A stretch of 64,000 bases of DNA from Schistosoma mansoni (taxonomy: Eukaryota; Platyhelminthes; Trematoda; Strigeidida; Schistosomatidae): assembly GCF_000237925.1 (NCBI RefSeq), contig NC_031495.1, positions 51,096,746 through 51,160,745 of the forward strand. Direction: 5' to 3'. Positions within the stretch are counted from its first letter, which is position 1. Every line of letters begins with the position of its first letter. Position numbers and translations under genes: made by a program. The notes below the pieces were generated by a model. It was not told the DNA's origin, searched no databases, and was given only the letters and a program-made list of their open reading frames with translations. Shown here piece by piece: positions 26,870-40,400 of the stretch.

Positions 26870-27148
26870 GAAACTTATATATATAACGCAATATTTCGGG
26901 GAAACTTCTAAGCTGATTCAAGGTTACAAATTTCCTTAAAATCACGATTTGTACTTTTTTACGGAAAGCACGACATACGTGTAAAGCGCACAAAAATTTA
27001 TTTGCGTTAGTGTGTGTGATATGGACAGCTGCGCTTTCTGCTTGCGCTCGATCCACAATAAGTGTTTATGTACTTGACGTATTTCCCATTACCTTGCTGA
27101 ATTTATCCATGATCCAGATTACATCTACTCATAATTGTTTTCGCATCC
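26870..27148. other. Unassigned spacer
   Basis: Short stretch between the integrase fossil and the inverted gag copy. Small open frames on both strands show no motif. It may be decayed retroelement sequence. Confidence 0.35.
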
Positions 27149-27149
27149 A

Positions 27150-27916
27150 GGCACCTGTTGCTGGAGTTCAGATGAGAGAAGTTGTTCGAATAGGACTTTG
27201 TCGAAAGTTCTTTGACCTATTACTTCTCTCATCCTTAACAACATGTCCATCGCGGAACCATGTTGCAGTTCGATATTATTGAGGAGTTGGTCTAACCGTT
27301 GTCGGTCGGTTAGATCTCCACGTCTCAGAACCGATCGTTTTAACGTTTCGTAAGGTCCCGAAACATCATTAGTAAACATACTGGGTGTTACGTACCTGTT
27401 GAAATCGCGCGCTAGTGCCCTAACAACCGCGAGGAACTGTGTGCGTGTATCAGTAATGCCGTGCTTGTGGAAGTTGGCTTCCGCGTAGCAGAACCAGGTC
27501 TCGATATTGTCCGGCCAAAAAGGGATTAGCTGAATCGAGGGTGGGGGCATAGTCTTTAATTTAAGCACTTTGGGTGACTGTTCCGTCAAATAAAGTATTA
27601 TAATGAACGAAAAATAAATAATTAAAATATATCCGAAAACTCGAAAAAAATCACAACACATAAAAGTCTAATAAAGCAAAACAATGATTTATGAAGTTCT
27701 GAAAAGGAGCAGACTCACAGTTTATCGTTTGGTGTACCTGATCACGTCGGTCTCACCACTGAAGATACCATCAGTATTGTAGTTTGACAACTCTTTACCA
27801 GTAACACCTTCTATAATCGAATCGCGACCACCCAGTAAAATCAAAAGTCAGAAGCGAGGGGGTCGGAAGATATATTTGGTGGGATATCAATATATCGAGA
27901 AGTGACTGTCCAAACA
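27150..27916 (-). mobile_element. Ty3/Gypsy fossil: gag and leader, inverted copy
   Basis: The minus frame 27661-27125 encodes the same gag as 24317-24691 (MPPPSIQLIPFWPDN, HKHGITDTRTQFL) and reads on somewhat further. Its leader (27662-27916) mirrors 24062-24316. It belongs to the composite inverted repeat and ends at the HSP70 junction at 27917. Fragment only. Confidence 0.78.
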
Positions 27917-28842
<926 letters not shown>

Positions 28843-28844
28843 GA

Positions 28845-29100
28845 ATGTCTAGTCTTCTCTTGAATGAGTCAATTGAAGATGCAGACACTATTGTTTCGGG
28901 TAACAGGTTCCAAGAATTGATGACTCGATGTGAAAAGCTGTATTTTCTTCGTTCTTGGCTTTTCTACTTGCCTGCTATTTCCCCTGAGATATCCCGATCT
29001 AGTGGGGAGAAAAAGAGAGGATGTATTATGTTTAAAATCATTTCTTAGTATTCTATGCATCAAAACCAGATCACTTCTTAATCTGCGGTAGGACATTTTT
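28845..29100 (-). mobile_element. CR1-like LINE C-terminal scrap, inverted copy
   Basis: Mirror of 17976-18250. The minus frame 29096-28869 gives the same SYRRLRSDLVLMHRILRND ending. It abuts HSP70 pseudogene sequence on one side and the ATTTATTT tail of a retroposon remnant on the other. Confidence 0.7.
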
Positions 29101-29175
29101 ATTTATTTATTTATTTAAACACATAGATATTGGTGCAAGGGGACACCAGATATATATGCGCCACACAAAGCAATG
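29101..29175 (-). mobile_element. 3' tail of the ~520 bp SINE-like retroposon
   Basis: ATTTATTTATTTATTTAAAC, then a CATAGATATTGGTGCAAGG-type segment and GCGCCACACAAA, is the reverse complement of the family's 3' end. Only the tail is kept. The poly-ATTT end touches the CR1 scrap. Confidence 0.7.
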
Positions 29176-29955
29176 AAAATGGGAAGAGAAAGGGGTAAAA
29201 TACGTAAAAAAATTAATGGTGAGGGGAACTGAAATGTACAACCAGAAGGACTATCTCAGTTAAGAAAGTTATATCCACTCTTTATGAAGAAAGTAAAAGA
29301 AGGTTACAGCAGGCTCGCCACTGGCTTCTATTCTGAGCCATATCTGATAACGTCTCTAGCCACTGTGTGTGTCAGACGAAAAGAGGGAGGAAAGATATAT
29401 TTGATACGTTACCAATATATCGAGAAGCGTTTGTTCTTAGCTAGCTAGTGAACGTAGGAGCTGTGTCCCACTCCGAGTCGAGACATGATCTGGTGTCGAT
29501 GCATTACCGAAAGCCTTCAGTTCAACAAGTACACTTAAACAACGTGGTCAGCATCCAATGTCGAACACTTAATGAGCTATTGATTTTGGGGAATTATTAA
29601 CAACTACATCTTCCACAGCACACAGTCGTTTCTTGGTTTCTTTGGACTCGTTTTTTATCTCGTAAGTTAGTGTGGATTCCAATTTTAATTATCCACGGAT
29701 AATCTCTAAAATCCAGGTGAACACCTTATTTGGACATAAGGCGAGGTAATTTTCATGATTGTGCTCGATTCTTGTCTTGGAATTAGGACAGTCTTACTAG
29801 CCGTCTGGTTGTATTTTTCGGGTTACAGATATGTTTAAACAATACAGCTTGGGGATTAAAGTTACAAATAATCTAGTAACCTGGAACATATTTGATCTGA
29901 TCGTGGGCGAGACTATGATTTATGGACGAGCTAATCAGAAGCGTCTGAAGGACTT
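29176..29955. other. Unassigned intergenic sequence
   Basis: No gene is seen. A segment at 29395-29425 (GATATATTTG ... ATATATCGAGAAG) resembles sequence at 27870-27905 and 24075-24110, probably an LTR-edge scrap. At 29545-29590 lies the short repeat shared with 13215-13275. Confidence 0.4.
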
Positions 29956-29959
29956 CAAG

Positions 29960-30545
29960 GTCACAGCGCCAATTTGAGTACCTGATACTCATGTACAATC
30001 GGGTGACAGGACTTTAGAGATGTGACAATTAAGCGTCTACAATATAATGGGACTACTAAGGAGTCCATTTATTTGTCACTTCTGTAGTCAATTGACTTGT
30101 AGACCATGTGCAGACTACCCTGATGATGTTATCTTTCGATGTAATGTTTGTTAGAGGAAGAAGTCTGTTAGAATAGGGACTTTTTTCTCTCGATCCGTAT
30201 TGAGACTAAGGCAAATTATAATAATTGCTGCGAAATGCATAATAGAAGCACTAGTATTATTGGCTTCAATATTCGCAGATGTTACTGAGGCTTTGGCTGT
30301 TCAGAGGTATGAGTATTGTAGGGATATATGCGTAATAAAAATGACAATATTACACAACCGGAATACATGCAAACAATATAGAAGCTATGTGGCCGAGGCT
30401 GAAAGAGTTTTTGTGACCTTATCATGGCTCCAGAGTCCTAGTATTATGGAGCCATATGGATGAGTTCCTCTACCTTATGCATTGCGATTTTAGAACCTTT
30501 GAACCTTTTTCTAACCTTGACAAGTTTTTGGACCATGCAAAATAA
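29960..30545 (+). mobile_element. Merlin transposon relic, second copy
   Basis: Conceptual reading on the plus strand gives TIKRLQYNG, an RIETKANY segment, ASIFADVTEALAVQRYEYCRDICVIKM (frame 30200-30463), and a terminal LEPLNLF region. These align with the Merlin relic at 100-862 (IIQRLQEKG, ATFADVSEISAVQWYEYCREMCATKL, TSEPISNL). It is far more decayed, with many stops, and the catalytic DDE core is largely missing. It is an old non-functional copy. Confidence 0.65.
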
Positions 30546-33450
30546 GTGTATCCACTCTCATTCTTTGGTGTTGTATAATATATTTTTACTCTATACTAAC
30601 TAATGCTTGATTGGCTAATATTTCTTAATGTCACTCGAGATTCGTCCAAATGTCGTCCATAAATTATAGTCTTGCGAGGTATATGTCTTCTCTGGTCATA
30701 AGGATTATTCATCTTTATTTTCGATTTGGGGTTCCCGCCACCCTTAGTGTTGTGATGCCTACAAAGCTTAGCCCACTGTCGCCTGTCCTTCTAAAGAGCT
30801 GTTCGATCTTCGACATCAGAGAATTAAAATTCTGAGTTTACCTTCGATTTTATTGTAAACTTAGTTGATTTATGATAAGTGTTAGATCCATGCGAGTTAT
30901 TATTTGGTTCGCTTTCTTCGTCACAGTACAGGTATCATTCATATACCCCTTGTATAAATGGTGTGTATGAATGTGTTCGAAGGACACGATATTTTACGTT
31001 ATCCATGAAACGATGTAATCTAATTACGCTCACAGGTGATTGCATATCAACCACGTCGATTCTCTGATCCAGCTCATCATCAAGACTGAATTACACTTTG
31101 AGAGTGTAACAGGAGTATTTCTCTCAAATAATGTCCGGGACTACCAGTGTCAAAATTTTTGTCTTTACCCATAGTTGAATAAAATGCAAATAGTCTATGA
31201 GGAGGAAATACGGACAGAATCTAATCAGCTTTTTCCTCTTCCTAGATATACTGACGTCAGTTATTGAGTTAAAGTCAGGAAAATCACATGTACTGTGTTT
31301 ATTGGTCTGGTTTCAGTTTCGGTTGTAGAATTCCCACTGATCATTTGGAGGTGACATAGCATGGGGAGTCTATATTTTTAAAGAAAAAGAGCTTCCCTTT
31401 ATACTTTAAGACCGTAAAATCAAAGAGTAGCTAAAACAGATGGTCCCAGTTGTTTAAAAATGTCGCCAGTGATGAACTATTTTTCAAAATTTCTGTCGAA
31501 GTTTGCTTGATTTGTTCGTCTCTATCATTGTAGGTGGGTTTTTTCAATTACTTATTATCTGAAAACTTGGAGAATAATCTGTACTTACCATTGATATCTG
31601 CAAGAACGATTCCAGTACTCGTGTCCGAACGAAGCAGTACTTCCCCCATATCATCTAGTTGGGATTTTTGTTCTTTTGAAGGAAGTCGCTTAGTGATTAA
31701 TTACGTTCTAATATGTTGGCGGGTAATTTAATGACATTGAATTCGATTCCGAAATTCTTTTCCAGGCTGTCGATTAGGTTGCTAGTCTACCTGATAAAGC
31801 TTTCAAACTGGAGTTTTGTGTCATTCATCATCTCATGTCAAAATGTCACTGAATTTAGGCCCCAATGATGATGTCTGAATTTACAAGAAGGATAATGAAA
31901 TACTAGGATATATATTTCTTGGGTGTTTCTGTTTCAGACTCTTCATCAGCTTTGGGGTCACGTCTTCCGAGCGTCTATTGAGAATAGTGTCGACGGATTT
32001 ACTTAGTTTCTCACACTCATCCTCTCATAATTTGAATGCTGCATACACTCTCAATTAGATGCTACTTTCATTTCCTGGTAACCTGAACGTCGCCTTGTCG
32101 ATTTAGTTCGGAGCAAAATACTTGAAAGAACGATGTCTCGGATGGATGTGATTACTATGAAGGGCTTTCCAGAATAGTTTCGGGCAATCACTCTTCTTTA
32201 TTCAGCTTTTGAAAAATTTGATTTAGATGTTCACTTTGGGCAGGGTAAACAGAATATCACAAAAACCTAGTTCCTTTACCGTTATGGAGTCTCCCGGGAT
32301 TTTCAAATGAAGCATCACAGCATCGAAAACAAATTAAAACGGTTTATTAAAGATGATTTCGTTTTCGGTGCTATCATTTATCAGAGTTGTGTAACTGTAA
32401 TTGTATTTATTTAGAACAAGTAATTCTATAGTAAATAAATAGATATCGCATCATTTAACAAAATGATCGAAAAATCTTTTCAAGTACAGGAAACACTACA
32501 TAATAGTTTAATAGGCAATGGAAACAGTATGGTGAAATGTAATCGCTGGAAAGAATAGTCTTCAAAGGTGTTTGTTTGAAATCAAGCTATTTATTAAGAT
32601 CCAGAATGCTCACACAAATTGTGTCTAGTATAGGCTTCTTAGTTTGCATCCACAATATTTATAAATAAGTTGTTCAAGACTTTGTTGTTATTATTCTATT
32701 GTTGATGTTTTACTTCTGTTTCTTGATGCAGTTCCAAAAAGTATCAACTCAAAATTACATTTCCTTATCCCAGACTCAACTTTAACTCTGTTGATTAAAT
32801 GTATATCTACAAAATTATCCTAGGTACATACCAGTTTTGAAACTAAATGTTGGGTAGGAATTAGGCCAACAGGAATTTTATTTGGCTTTAGTGCTCTGTG
32901 ATTAAAATACAGTAGTTCAAAATGTTTCGAAAATTACATTGTCACAAAATCTTCCGTAACTTATTTATCAGTTGTCACAATTCAAGAAAATTCCTCAAAA
33001 ATAACTGGGGGATAATACTCTGAATCACTTTGGATAAACTTCCTATCTTATTGGATATTTAGTGTGTAAATATGTTCAAATCCATGTTAGGGGTTCTGGA
33101 TTTGTTGCCCATTGTCTCAAACCGTTTGTTTCTAAAGTTTTTGGGAGTTCATTTTGTTAAGATGTTCTAGACATGTTTCTGACAGGTGCCATAATGAGGC
33201 GGTTATAACTAACGTGTTTCAGAACGTAAAATTATGTTATTCATCATTTATTTAGGATTATTGATAGAAGTAAATTTTTGTTTTTAGTTCGACATTTGAT
33301 TTACGTATTTTTTGAATTCTTCCTTCTTATAAACGTTCATAAAAAATGTTTCGTTATTTCCATAGTTCCATTATTTCCAGACCATCTTGATGTTTCATGA
33401 TCAAGTTGGTAATTTCAGTTGATCTCTCCCAATTCCTCGTTTAACACACT
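30546..33450. other. Intergenic region upstream of POLG, nothing recognised
   Basis: 2.9 kb of AT-rich sequence. Open frames (30650-30835, 30879-31067, 31534-31731) are short, with no motifs, start context or codon pattern that would support genes. No repeat from elsewhere in the window is obvious. The POLG promoter must lie at its right end, but no TATA or clear initiator stands out. Confidence 0.5.
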
Positions 33451-34467
33451 ATGTACTCAAGGTTCGTTATTTATTGGAGAAACCAAGGAATATTTTTGCA
33501 ACACCGTTTATGTTTTTATTCATCTAATCATCCCAAACAATCACCAACGTACAACGAGGTTAACATATTGATGATCGATCGGAATCTTCAAAAGGCCCTA
33601 TTTAATTGTCAAAAATACGACTATCAAAAGGCTTCATTTGAAGTACTCCAAGAGTTCTGTCGCCTGGGAATTGACATTACATCTAATAGACATTACAAAG
33701 ACCCGCTTTATTTTAGTATTCCTGACCTTAGTGGAAGTAATGTTAAAGAGCATTTAGACTCAGTTGCAAAAGAGCTTTCTCATCCTTATATGAAATTGTT
33801 AGAGAGTTTTGGTTCCCCACCAGAGCTACCTAAAATTTGGGAATCCTCGTCTGGATGGACAAAGTATGCAAATACATATGTCTAATTGCAAATCTTTTAA
33901 AGATATAACGGTGATAAAACGTATTCTGTCGAGGCACCTCTTGAAGATGCTCTTATTTTTGATACAGAAGTTCTCGTTAAAGAAGGTCATGTACCAACAA
34001 TGGCAGTAGCTCTTACGTCAGACGGTTGGTATGTTTTGAATGTTGTTCTTCAGTTTTGTAGGTATTCTTGGACTTCAAAACGTCTTTCTGTTTACGATGA
34101 TAATTACTCAAACGATATCAACGCATTTAATTCTCTTATTCCTATCTATGGTTCAAAAAATAAAGATATTTCAAAGTGTGTTATTGGACACTTTGTTAGT
34201 TATGATCGTGCTCGAATATTGGAAGAGTATCTTCTGGATGTATGTACGTTTAATTGATTATTGTTGAATCATTAGGGAACTGGACTTCGATTTGTGGATA
34301 CTCTTTCTCTTCATGTCGCTGTATCGGGTTTGACCAGTACTCAAAGGTTCCTTAAAACATCTGCAGACAAACACCTATTTAACAACAAGACGTGGCAAGA
34401 GTTTATTGGAAGGAAGAATGATAAACAACCACTAGGTGGAAAGCCTAGTACAGAAGCTCTTGTTATG
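33451..34467 (+). CDS. POLG: POLG exons 1-4: targeting peptide, Exo I and Exo II
   Basis: Exon 1 starts at the only suitable Met. Residues 1-36 are rich in Arg and hydroxyl residues with no acidic residue ([13 protein letters not shown]...), as expected of a mitochondrial presequence. Exon 1 ends in SGWTK. Exon 2 has [12 protein letters not shown] (Exo I) and PTMAVAL. Exon 3 begins within WYSWTSKRL and has [18 protein letters not shown] (Exo II). Exon 4 has [16 protein letters not shown]. The family normally has Asn in Exo II (GHNVS[FY]DRA); here it is Phe. The three micro-introns are 33864-33902, 34029-34061 and 34240-34275. Exon 4 ends at an ATG|GTAAGA donor. Confidence 0.93.
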
Positions 34468-37400
34468 GTAAGACAAAAGTACTTCACATTTCTTAACCAG
34501 TACTATTTCTGTATCATTCCCATATTTAAAGCCCTAATTCTTTCTCACGAATTCAGTTCTTGTAGGTAATTTGTTTTTACTGCTTCTGTGGGTGACACAT
34601 TAAGGAGTTTTTATTACTTCATTATACAAACGACTTTTAGAAAGGTAGTTCTCACTGAAAATATTTCATGAGATTCTAGCCTAGGATGCCACTATCCGCA
34701 GATAATATGGGTACGAAGTTGAAGATTATGCACATGTTGATCAGTAGTACTTGTTAATTGCATCGAAATAACTTGACAGTTATGTAGTATTTTTCAGTAC
34801 CTATTTGAGATTGAATTATTTACTAGGATCCGAAGATTATTTCAATCCATAAAGCTGAATTATTTGGATCATTTGATCCTTCAGGTCTAACTAGTTAACG
34901 GTACTAACCAATATGACAAATCTTTCACTATCAACCAGCATTCCTTCTTTATGAAGTGGATGCGTTACTACAGAGGATATCCTATTACTTTTGGGTTCGG
35001 TTTTGACTGCACTTGGGTCACATCTTAAGTGCACATATTTTAATTTCCTGGTTAAAATACTCGGGAATTACTGTATTAGGTTTCATTTAGTCTACACAAT
35101 AGTGGAAATCAAAGAAACGAGAAAGGTAATGGCGATAGATGACTGTCCAGACTTTAAAAAAGTATTAGAAAGTCATCAGTTAGTGGAACTATGTCTGAAA
35201 AGATGGAATCAGTCTAGTTATCTGGAACAATGTGCGAAACGCTTAAAGGAAACAGTTCAACTGACCCTCAATTACTCTCCAGTTACCCATTATTCTCAAA
35301 TAACATCAGTGGGTGATTGATATAAGCCATCTGATTCAGCGATTTTGCAAAGGCCGGAGTTGATCTAAATCAAATGAGAGGAGCCGGATCTGATCGACTA
35401 CATGTGGAGAAATCTGAGAATTACTGTTCTTCTTCAGCCTTTAATTTGACTGAGGTGTTGGTTAAAGCCTGGTAATTGGATGTAATCCTACATGGGTGCT
35501 GTCGATCGCTGGTCGTTTCAGTTTATAAGCAAGGGTAAAAGTAATCTAATGATTTGATTTCTAATTTACCCTTGTGATATATATATATATATATACATAT
35601 GGATGATTATATACGAGAAGAGCCAGGGTGTATATTTTGACAACATTCATACGATCTCCTGGAGTCAGATATTTGAGGGCCACCAAGTAGATATCACTGT
35701 TTTCACAATTTTTTCGATTACTTGCTACTTACGCGTGTTACCCCTTGTGGAGGAGCATAGACCGCCCACCAGCACTCTCCATACAACCTTGTCCTAGACA
35801 GTTCTTTCCCTCAAATGTGAAGGTTTTCATAATCCAGTCAATCACCAGAAGAAAGAAGGGTGAGAGTAAGCAGCTTTGTCTGATTCCCGTTCTTACTTAG
35901 AATGCATCTATCAGCTGATCCCAGAAGATGCGAGCAACATTTCTAAGGCATCTGTGGTCAAATACTAGTAACTTATGTGTATCTTCTACTCTTAATGGCC
36001 ACGCTTGGCAGCGGTAAAGTAAAACAGAACTTACTTACATTTACTTACGTCTGTTACCCATTATTATTGATATTATTACACTAACATACACTAATCGGTG
36101 GTTGTTATTATTTTTCCATTTTTACTTAGACACACCTTACCTTCTTTTTCTTTTCCCATTCTCATTATTTTGTGTGGCGCATATATATCTGGTGCCCCCT
36201 TGTACCAATATTTGTGTTCAAAAAGTAACTAAATACCCCTGATAACGGAGCACAGACCGCCCACCAGCACTCTCCATCCAACCTTGTCCTAGACAATCCT
36301 TCCCAGTTCTTTCCACTTGCTATTCATCCTTTTCATGTCTGTCTCCAGTTCTCGGCGCAGTGTGTTATCAGGCCTTCCCTTCGGGATTCCAAGTTATTGC
36401 TTGCCTCGTCATGCAGTTCGGTGATTTCCACAATGTATGTCCGATTCACTTCCAATGTCTTTTCCTAATTTCCTCCTCAACTGAAAGCTGGTTTGTCCTC
36501 TTCCATAAAAGGCTGTTGCTGATGGTATCCGATCAGTGAATGTTGAGTATTTTGCGTAGACAATTGCTTAAAAACACTTGTATCTTCTTGATGATGGTTG
36601 TGGTAGTTCTCCACGTTTCAGCTCCATACAGTAGAACTGTTTTCACGTTCGTATGGAAAATTCTCACTTTGATATTGGTTGAGAGACAGTTATTTTGAGT
36701 TCCATATGTTGTTCAACTGTAGGAATTCAGCCGTTGCTTTGCCAATCCTCAAATCCACGTCTGCATTGGATCCTCCATATTCATAGATGATGCTGCCCAG
36801 GTACGTGAATCATTCCACCTCTTCCAGAGTTTCGTCATCAAGCGTGACTGGCTTGGCGTTCTCCGTGTTGTATTTGAGGATCTTGTGTTTTCCTTTGTGT
36901 ATGTTGAGGCCTACTGATGCAGAGGATTCTGCTGCACTGGTTGTCTTCATCTGCATTTGTTCGTGTGTATAGGATAGGAGGACTAGGTCATCTGCGAAGT
37001 CCAAATCGTCTAATCCATTCTGAGATGTCCATTGTATTCCGTGCTTCTCCTCAGATGTGGAGATCTTCATAACCACCATAGTGTCGAACAAGTTTCTATG
37101 AGGTCAGAAACCAATCCATTAGGGCTGACGGACTTCCAAGATAAGTGAGGTTGTCGACTCGTTCGACTACTTCACTCCCTATCCTTAGTTCAGGTGTTGA
37201 CGCAGGCCACCCCTGCATTTAGAGTAAGAGAAACGCATCCTAAACATCCTGGCATTGTTGCTCAGTGCTACCAAAACACTTTGCATTTTGTCAGCGTCTT
37301 CACCAAACAGGACTATGTCATCTGCGTATTTTAAGTCGATAAGTGGACCTCCTGAAAAGAGATCAATTCCTGAAAATTCAGTCGACGAGAACGTCATTTC

Positions 37401-40400
37401 CAGCAGTAGGTCTATGATGAAATTAAACAGAAATGGAGATAGCGAACAGCATTGACGCACATCACTTGAGGCTAAAAATCAGACAACGGTTCGCCATAAG
37501 CTCTCACTCGACTGGTAATATTCGAGTAAAGAGCCCTCACTAGGTTAATGGAGCAGGTCTATTCAAGATTTCATCGAAGTATTCTACCAATCTTTTCCTC
37601 TGTTCTTCAATCTCCGTGATTGTCTTTCCTTCTTTCTCTTTGACTGGTCTCTCTGGTTTACCATATCTCCCTGCTAGTTTCTTCGTTGTATCATATAGTG
37701 GTTTCATATTCCCTTCTCTTGCAGCTTTTCTGCCATCGTTGCTAGTTCTTCCATGTATTTCTGCTTCTCGGCTTTGATGCTCTTCTTCACTTGCTTGTTT
37801 ACTTTGGCGTACTCTGCTTGTGCCCTAACCTCCTATGTTCTTGTTCGACTGTTGTTAATTGCTGTCTTCTTGTTCTTCCTTTCTTCAATCTTGTCTAGGG
37901 TTCCCATAGAGATCCATTCCTTATGATGTTGCTTGTTGCGACCCAGAACCTCATGACACGTTGAACTTAATGCTTCTTTGATCCCTTTCTAGTTGTCCTT
38001 TATCGTAGTTTTGTAGCAAGCCCATTCAACTACTGCCCACCACTGCAAGTGTAGAGGAAGGTCCAGAAGTCGTACACGTCGTAGTCCAAGCACCATCCGA
38101 CATAACATTTGCTGGTACCATAAAACGTTCGGTAAACAAGCTAAAAAGTGTATTCCTCCCTGTAATTTTGCAAGCACACGGAAAAGGGAACATCAAGGCC
38201 GACAATTAGTGACGACTGCGGTCATCAGCCACAACTCACAAGAAAGTCGTTTGTTATATGTCACGGACAGAAGAACCGGAACACAGTTCTTAGTCGACAC
38301 AGGGGCAGAGGTTAGTGTAATACCACCTACTGCACTCGAGAAAAAGACACCTGACCCCAAACTGAAACTAAGAGCCGCGAATAGATCCGAGATCAAGACA
38401 TACGGCAAAAGACATTTGCAATTGTATTTCGGTCCCAAATCCAACTTCTCATGGAACTTCATCATAGCTGATGTTCTTGTTCCCATAATCGGTGTTGATT
38501 TCCTGCAATCACATAAAATACCCGTAGACGTTAGAAACCGGAAACTGGTACTTGCCGATCACAGCAGCGTAATCAAAGGAATTCTATCTAATGAGAAGTC
38601 TATACATTTATTGGTCAAACCTCATCGCGAGAATGACAAGTACGTCAATTTACTTAAACAGTTCCCAGACTTATCAAGGCCGTGTTTCAAAGGTGACAAA
38701 CTGACACATACTGTCGTACATCACATTAAAACAGAGGGACCACCAGTATTTGCACGTCCAAGACGCCTTGACCCCTCTCGTCTGGCTCTCGCAAAGAATG
38801 AATTCAACAAGATGATAGAGTTGGGTATCATACGCCCCTCCGATAGTCCATGGGCATCACCGCTACATATGGTACCTAAGAAAAACTCTTCTGAGGTTAG
38901 ACCTTGTGGCGATTACAGAGCTCTTAACAGCAGGACTGTACCAGGTAGATATCCGCTTCCACACTTACATGACTTTACTCACAGTCTATCTGACGCAACG
39001 ATTTTTTCAAAAGTTGACCTCGTCCGTGTCTACCATCACATCCCAATTCACCCGGATGATGTTCCTAAAACAGCCATTACTACCCCATTTGGGTTATACG
39101 AATTCGTTCGCATGCCTTTTAGATTGAAGAATGCTGCACAAAGTTTCCAACGTTTTATTGATCAGGTCGTACGTGGCTTACCGTTTGTATATGCCTACGT
39201 AGATGACTTACTTATCGCCAGCAAGGACGAAAACGAACATCTAACTCATCTAAAATTGCTTTTTGAGAAGCTAAACGAGTATGGGTTAACAGTCAATCTC
39301 GACAAGTGTGAGTTTGGAAAGCAATCCCTCACCTTCTTAGGCCACTTACTCGACAATCAAGGTATTAGACCGGTTCCTGAAGAAACACAAATCATTAAAA
39401 ATTATCCCTTACCTGACTCCTCCAAGAAACTACGACGTTTCCTTGGGATGATCAACTTTTATCGACGTTTTATTCCGAAATGTGCTGACATAGCGAAACC
39501 GCTAACGGATTTATTAAGGAGACGCGCCAAATCACTAATGATGACACCGCAAGCAATTCAAGCTTTCGAGCAGTTGAAAAACGCATTAAGCACTGAGGCA
39601 TTGCTGGTCCTACGGAAGGTTAACGCACCTTTAGCAGTAATGACCGACGCCTCTAATGTAGCGGTAGGTGCTGTACTTCAGCAACGCGTCAATCAACAAT
39701 GGCAACCCCTATCATTTTTCTCAAAAAAGCTAAATGCGACGCAAACAAAATATAGCACGTTCGATAGAGAATTGTTGGCCGTCTATTTAGCAATCAAACA
39801 CTTCCGGCATATGTTAGAAGGCAATTCTTTTACAATATTTACTGATCACAAGCCGCTAACTAAATCCTTGATGCAAAACCACGATAAATACAGTCCACGT
39901 GAAATTCGTCAACTAGAATTCATTTCGCAATTTGCAGCTGACATACGCTATATAAAAGGCATGGAAAACGATGCAGCAGATGCACTATCTAGATTAAATA
40001 TTAATACCTTCTCAATCCATGATATAAACTATCAAGATATTGTGAAACATCAAAAGCTCGACATGGAGCTAGAAAAGCTTTTACAATCTAGTGAAACGAA
40101 ACTATTATTCCAAAACATTCCCATAAACAACAAGGACACCTTAACCTGTGATATCTCAACAGGTAGAACTCGCCTCTTTGTACCTTATGATATGAGACGA
40201 AACATTTTTGAGAAATTGCACAACATATCCCATCCAGGTATAAAAGCCACTGTAAAGCTTATTACAGATAGGTTTGTGTGGCCAAACATAAACAAAGATG
40301 TACGAAAGTGGTCTCGGGAATGCATCCAGTGCCAGAAGTCGAAAGTACACAGGCACATCATATCTCCTGCAGGAAATTTTCCCGTCGCTAGCTGTAGGTT

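Noticed and set aside
30546-33450. Small genes in the region before POLG
   Set aside because: Frames of 60-65 codons without motifs, start context or exon-intron logic.
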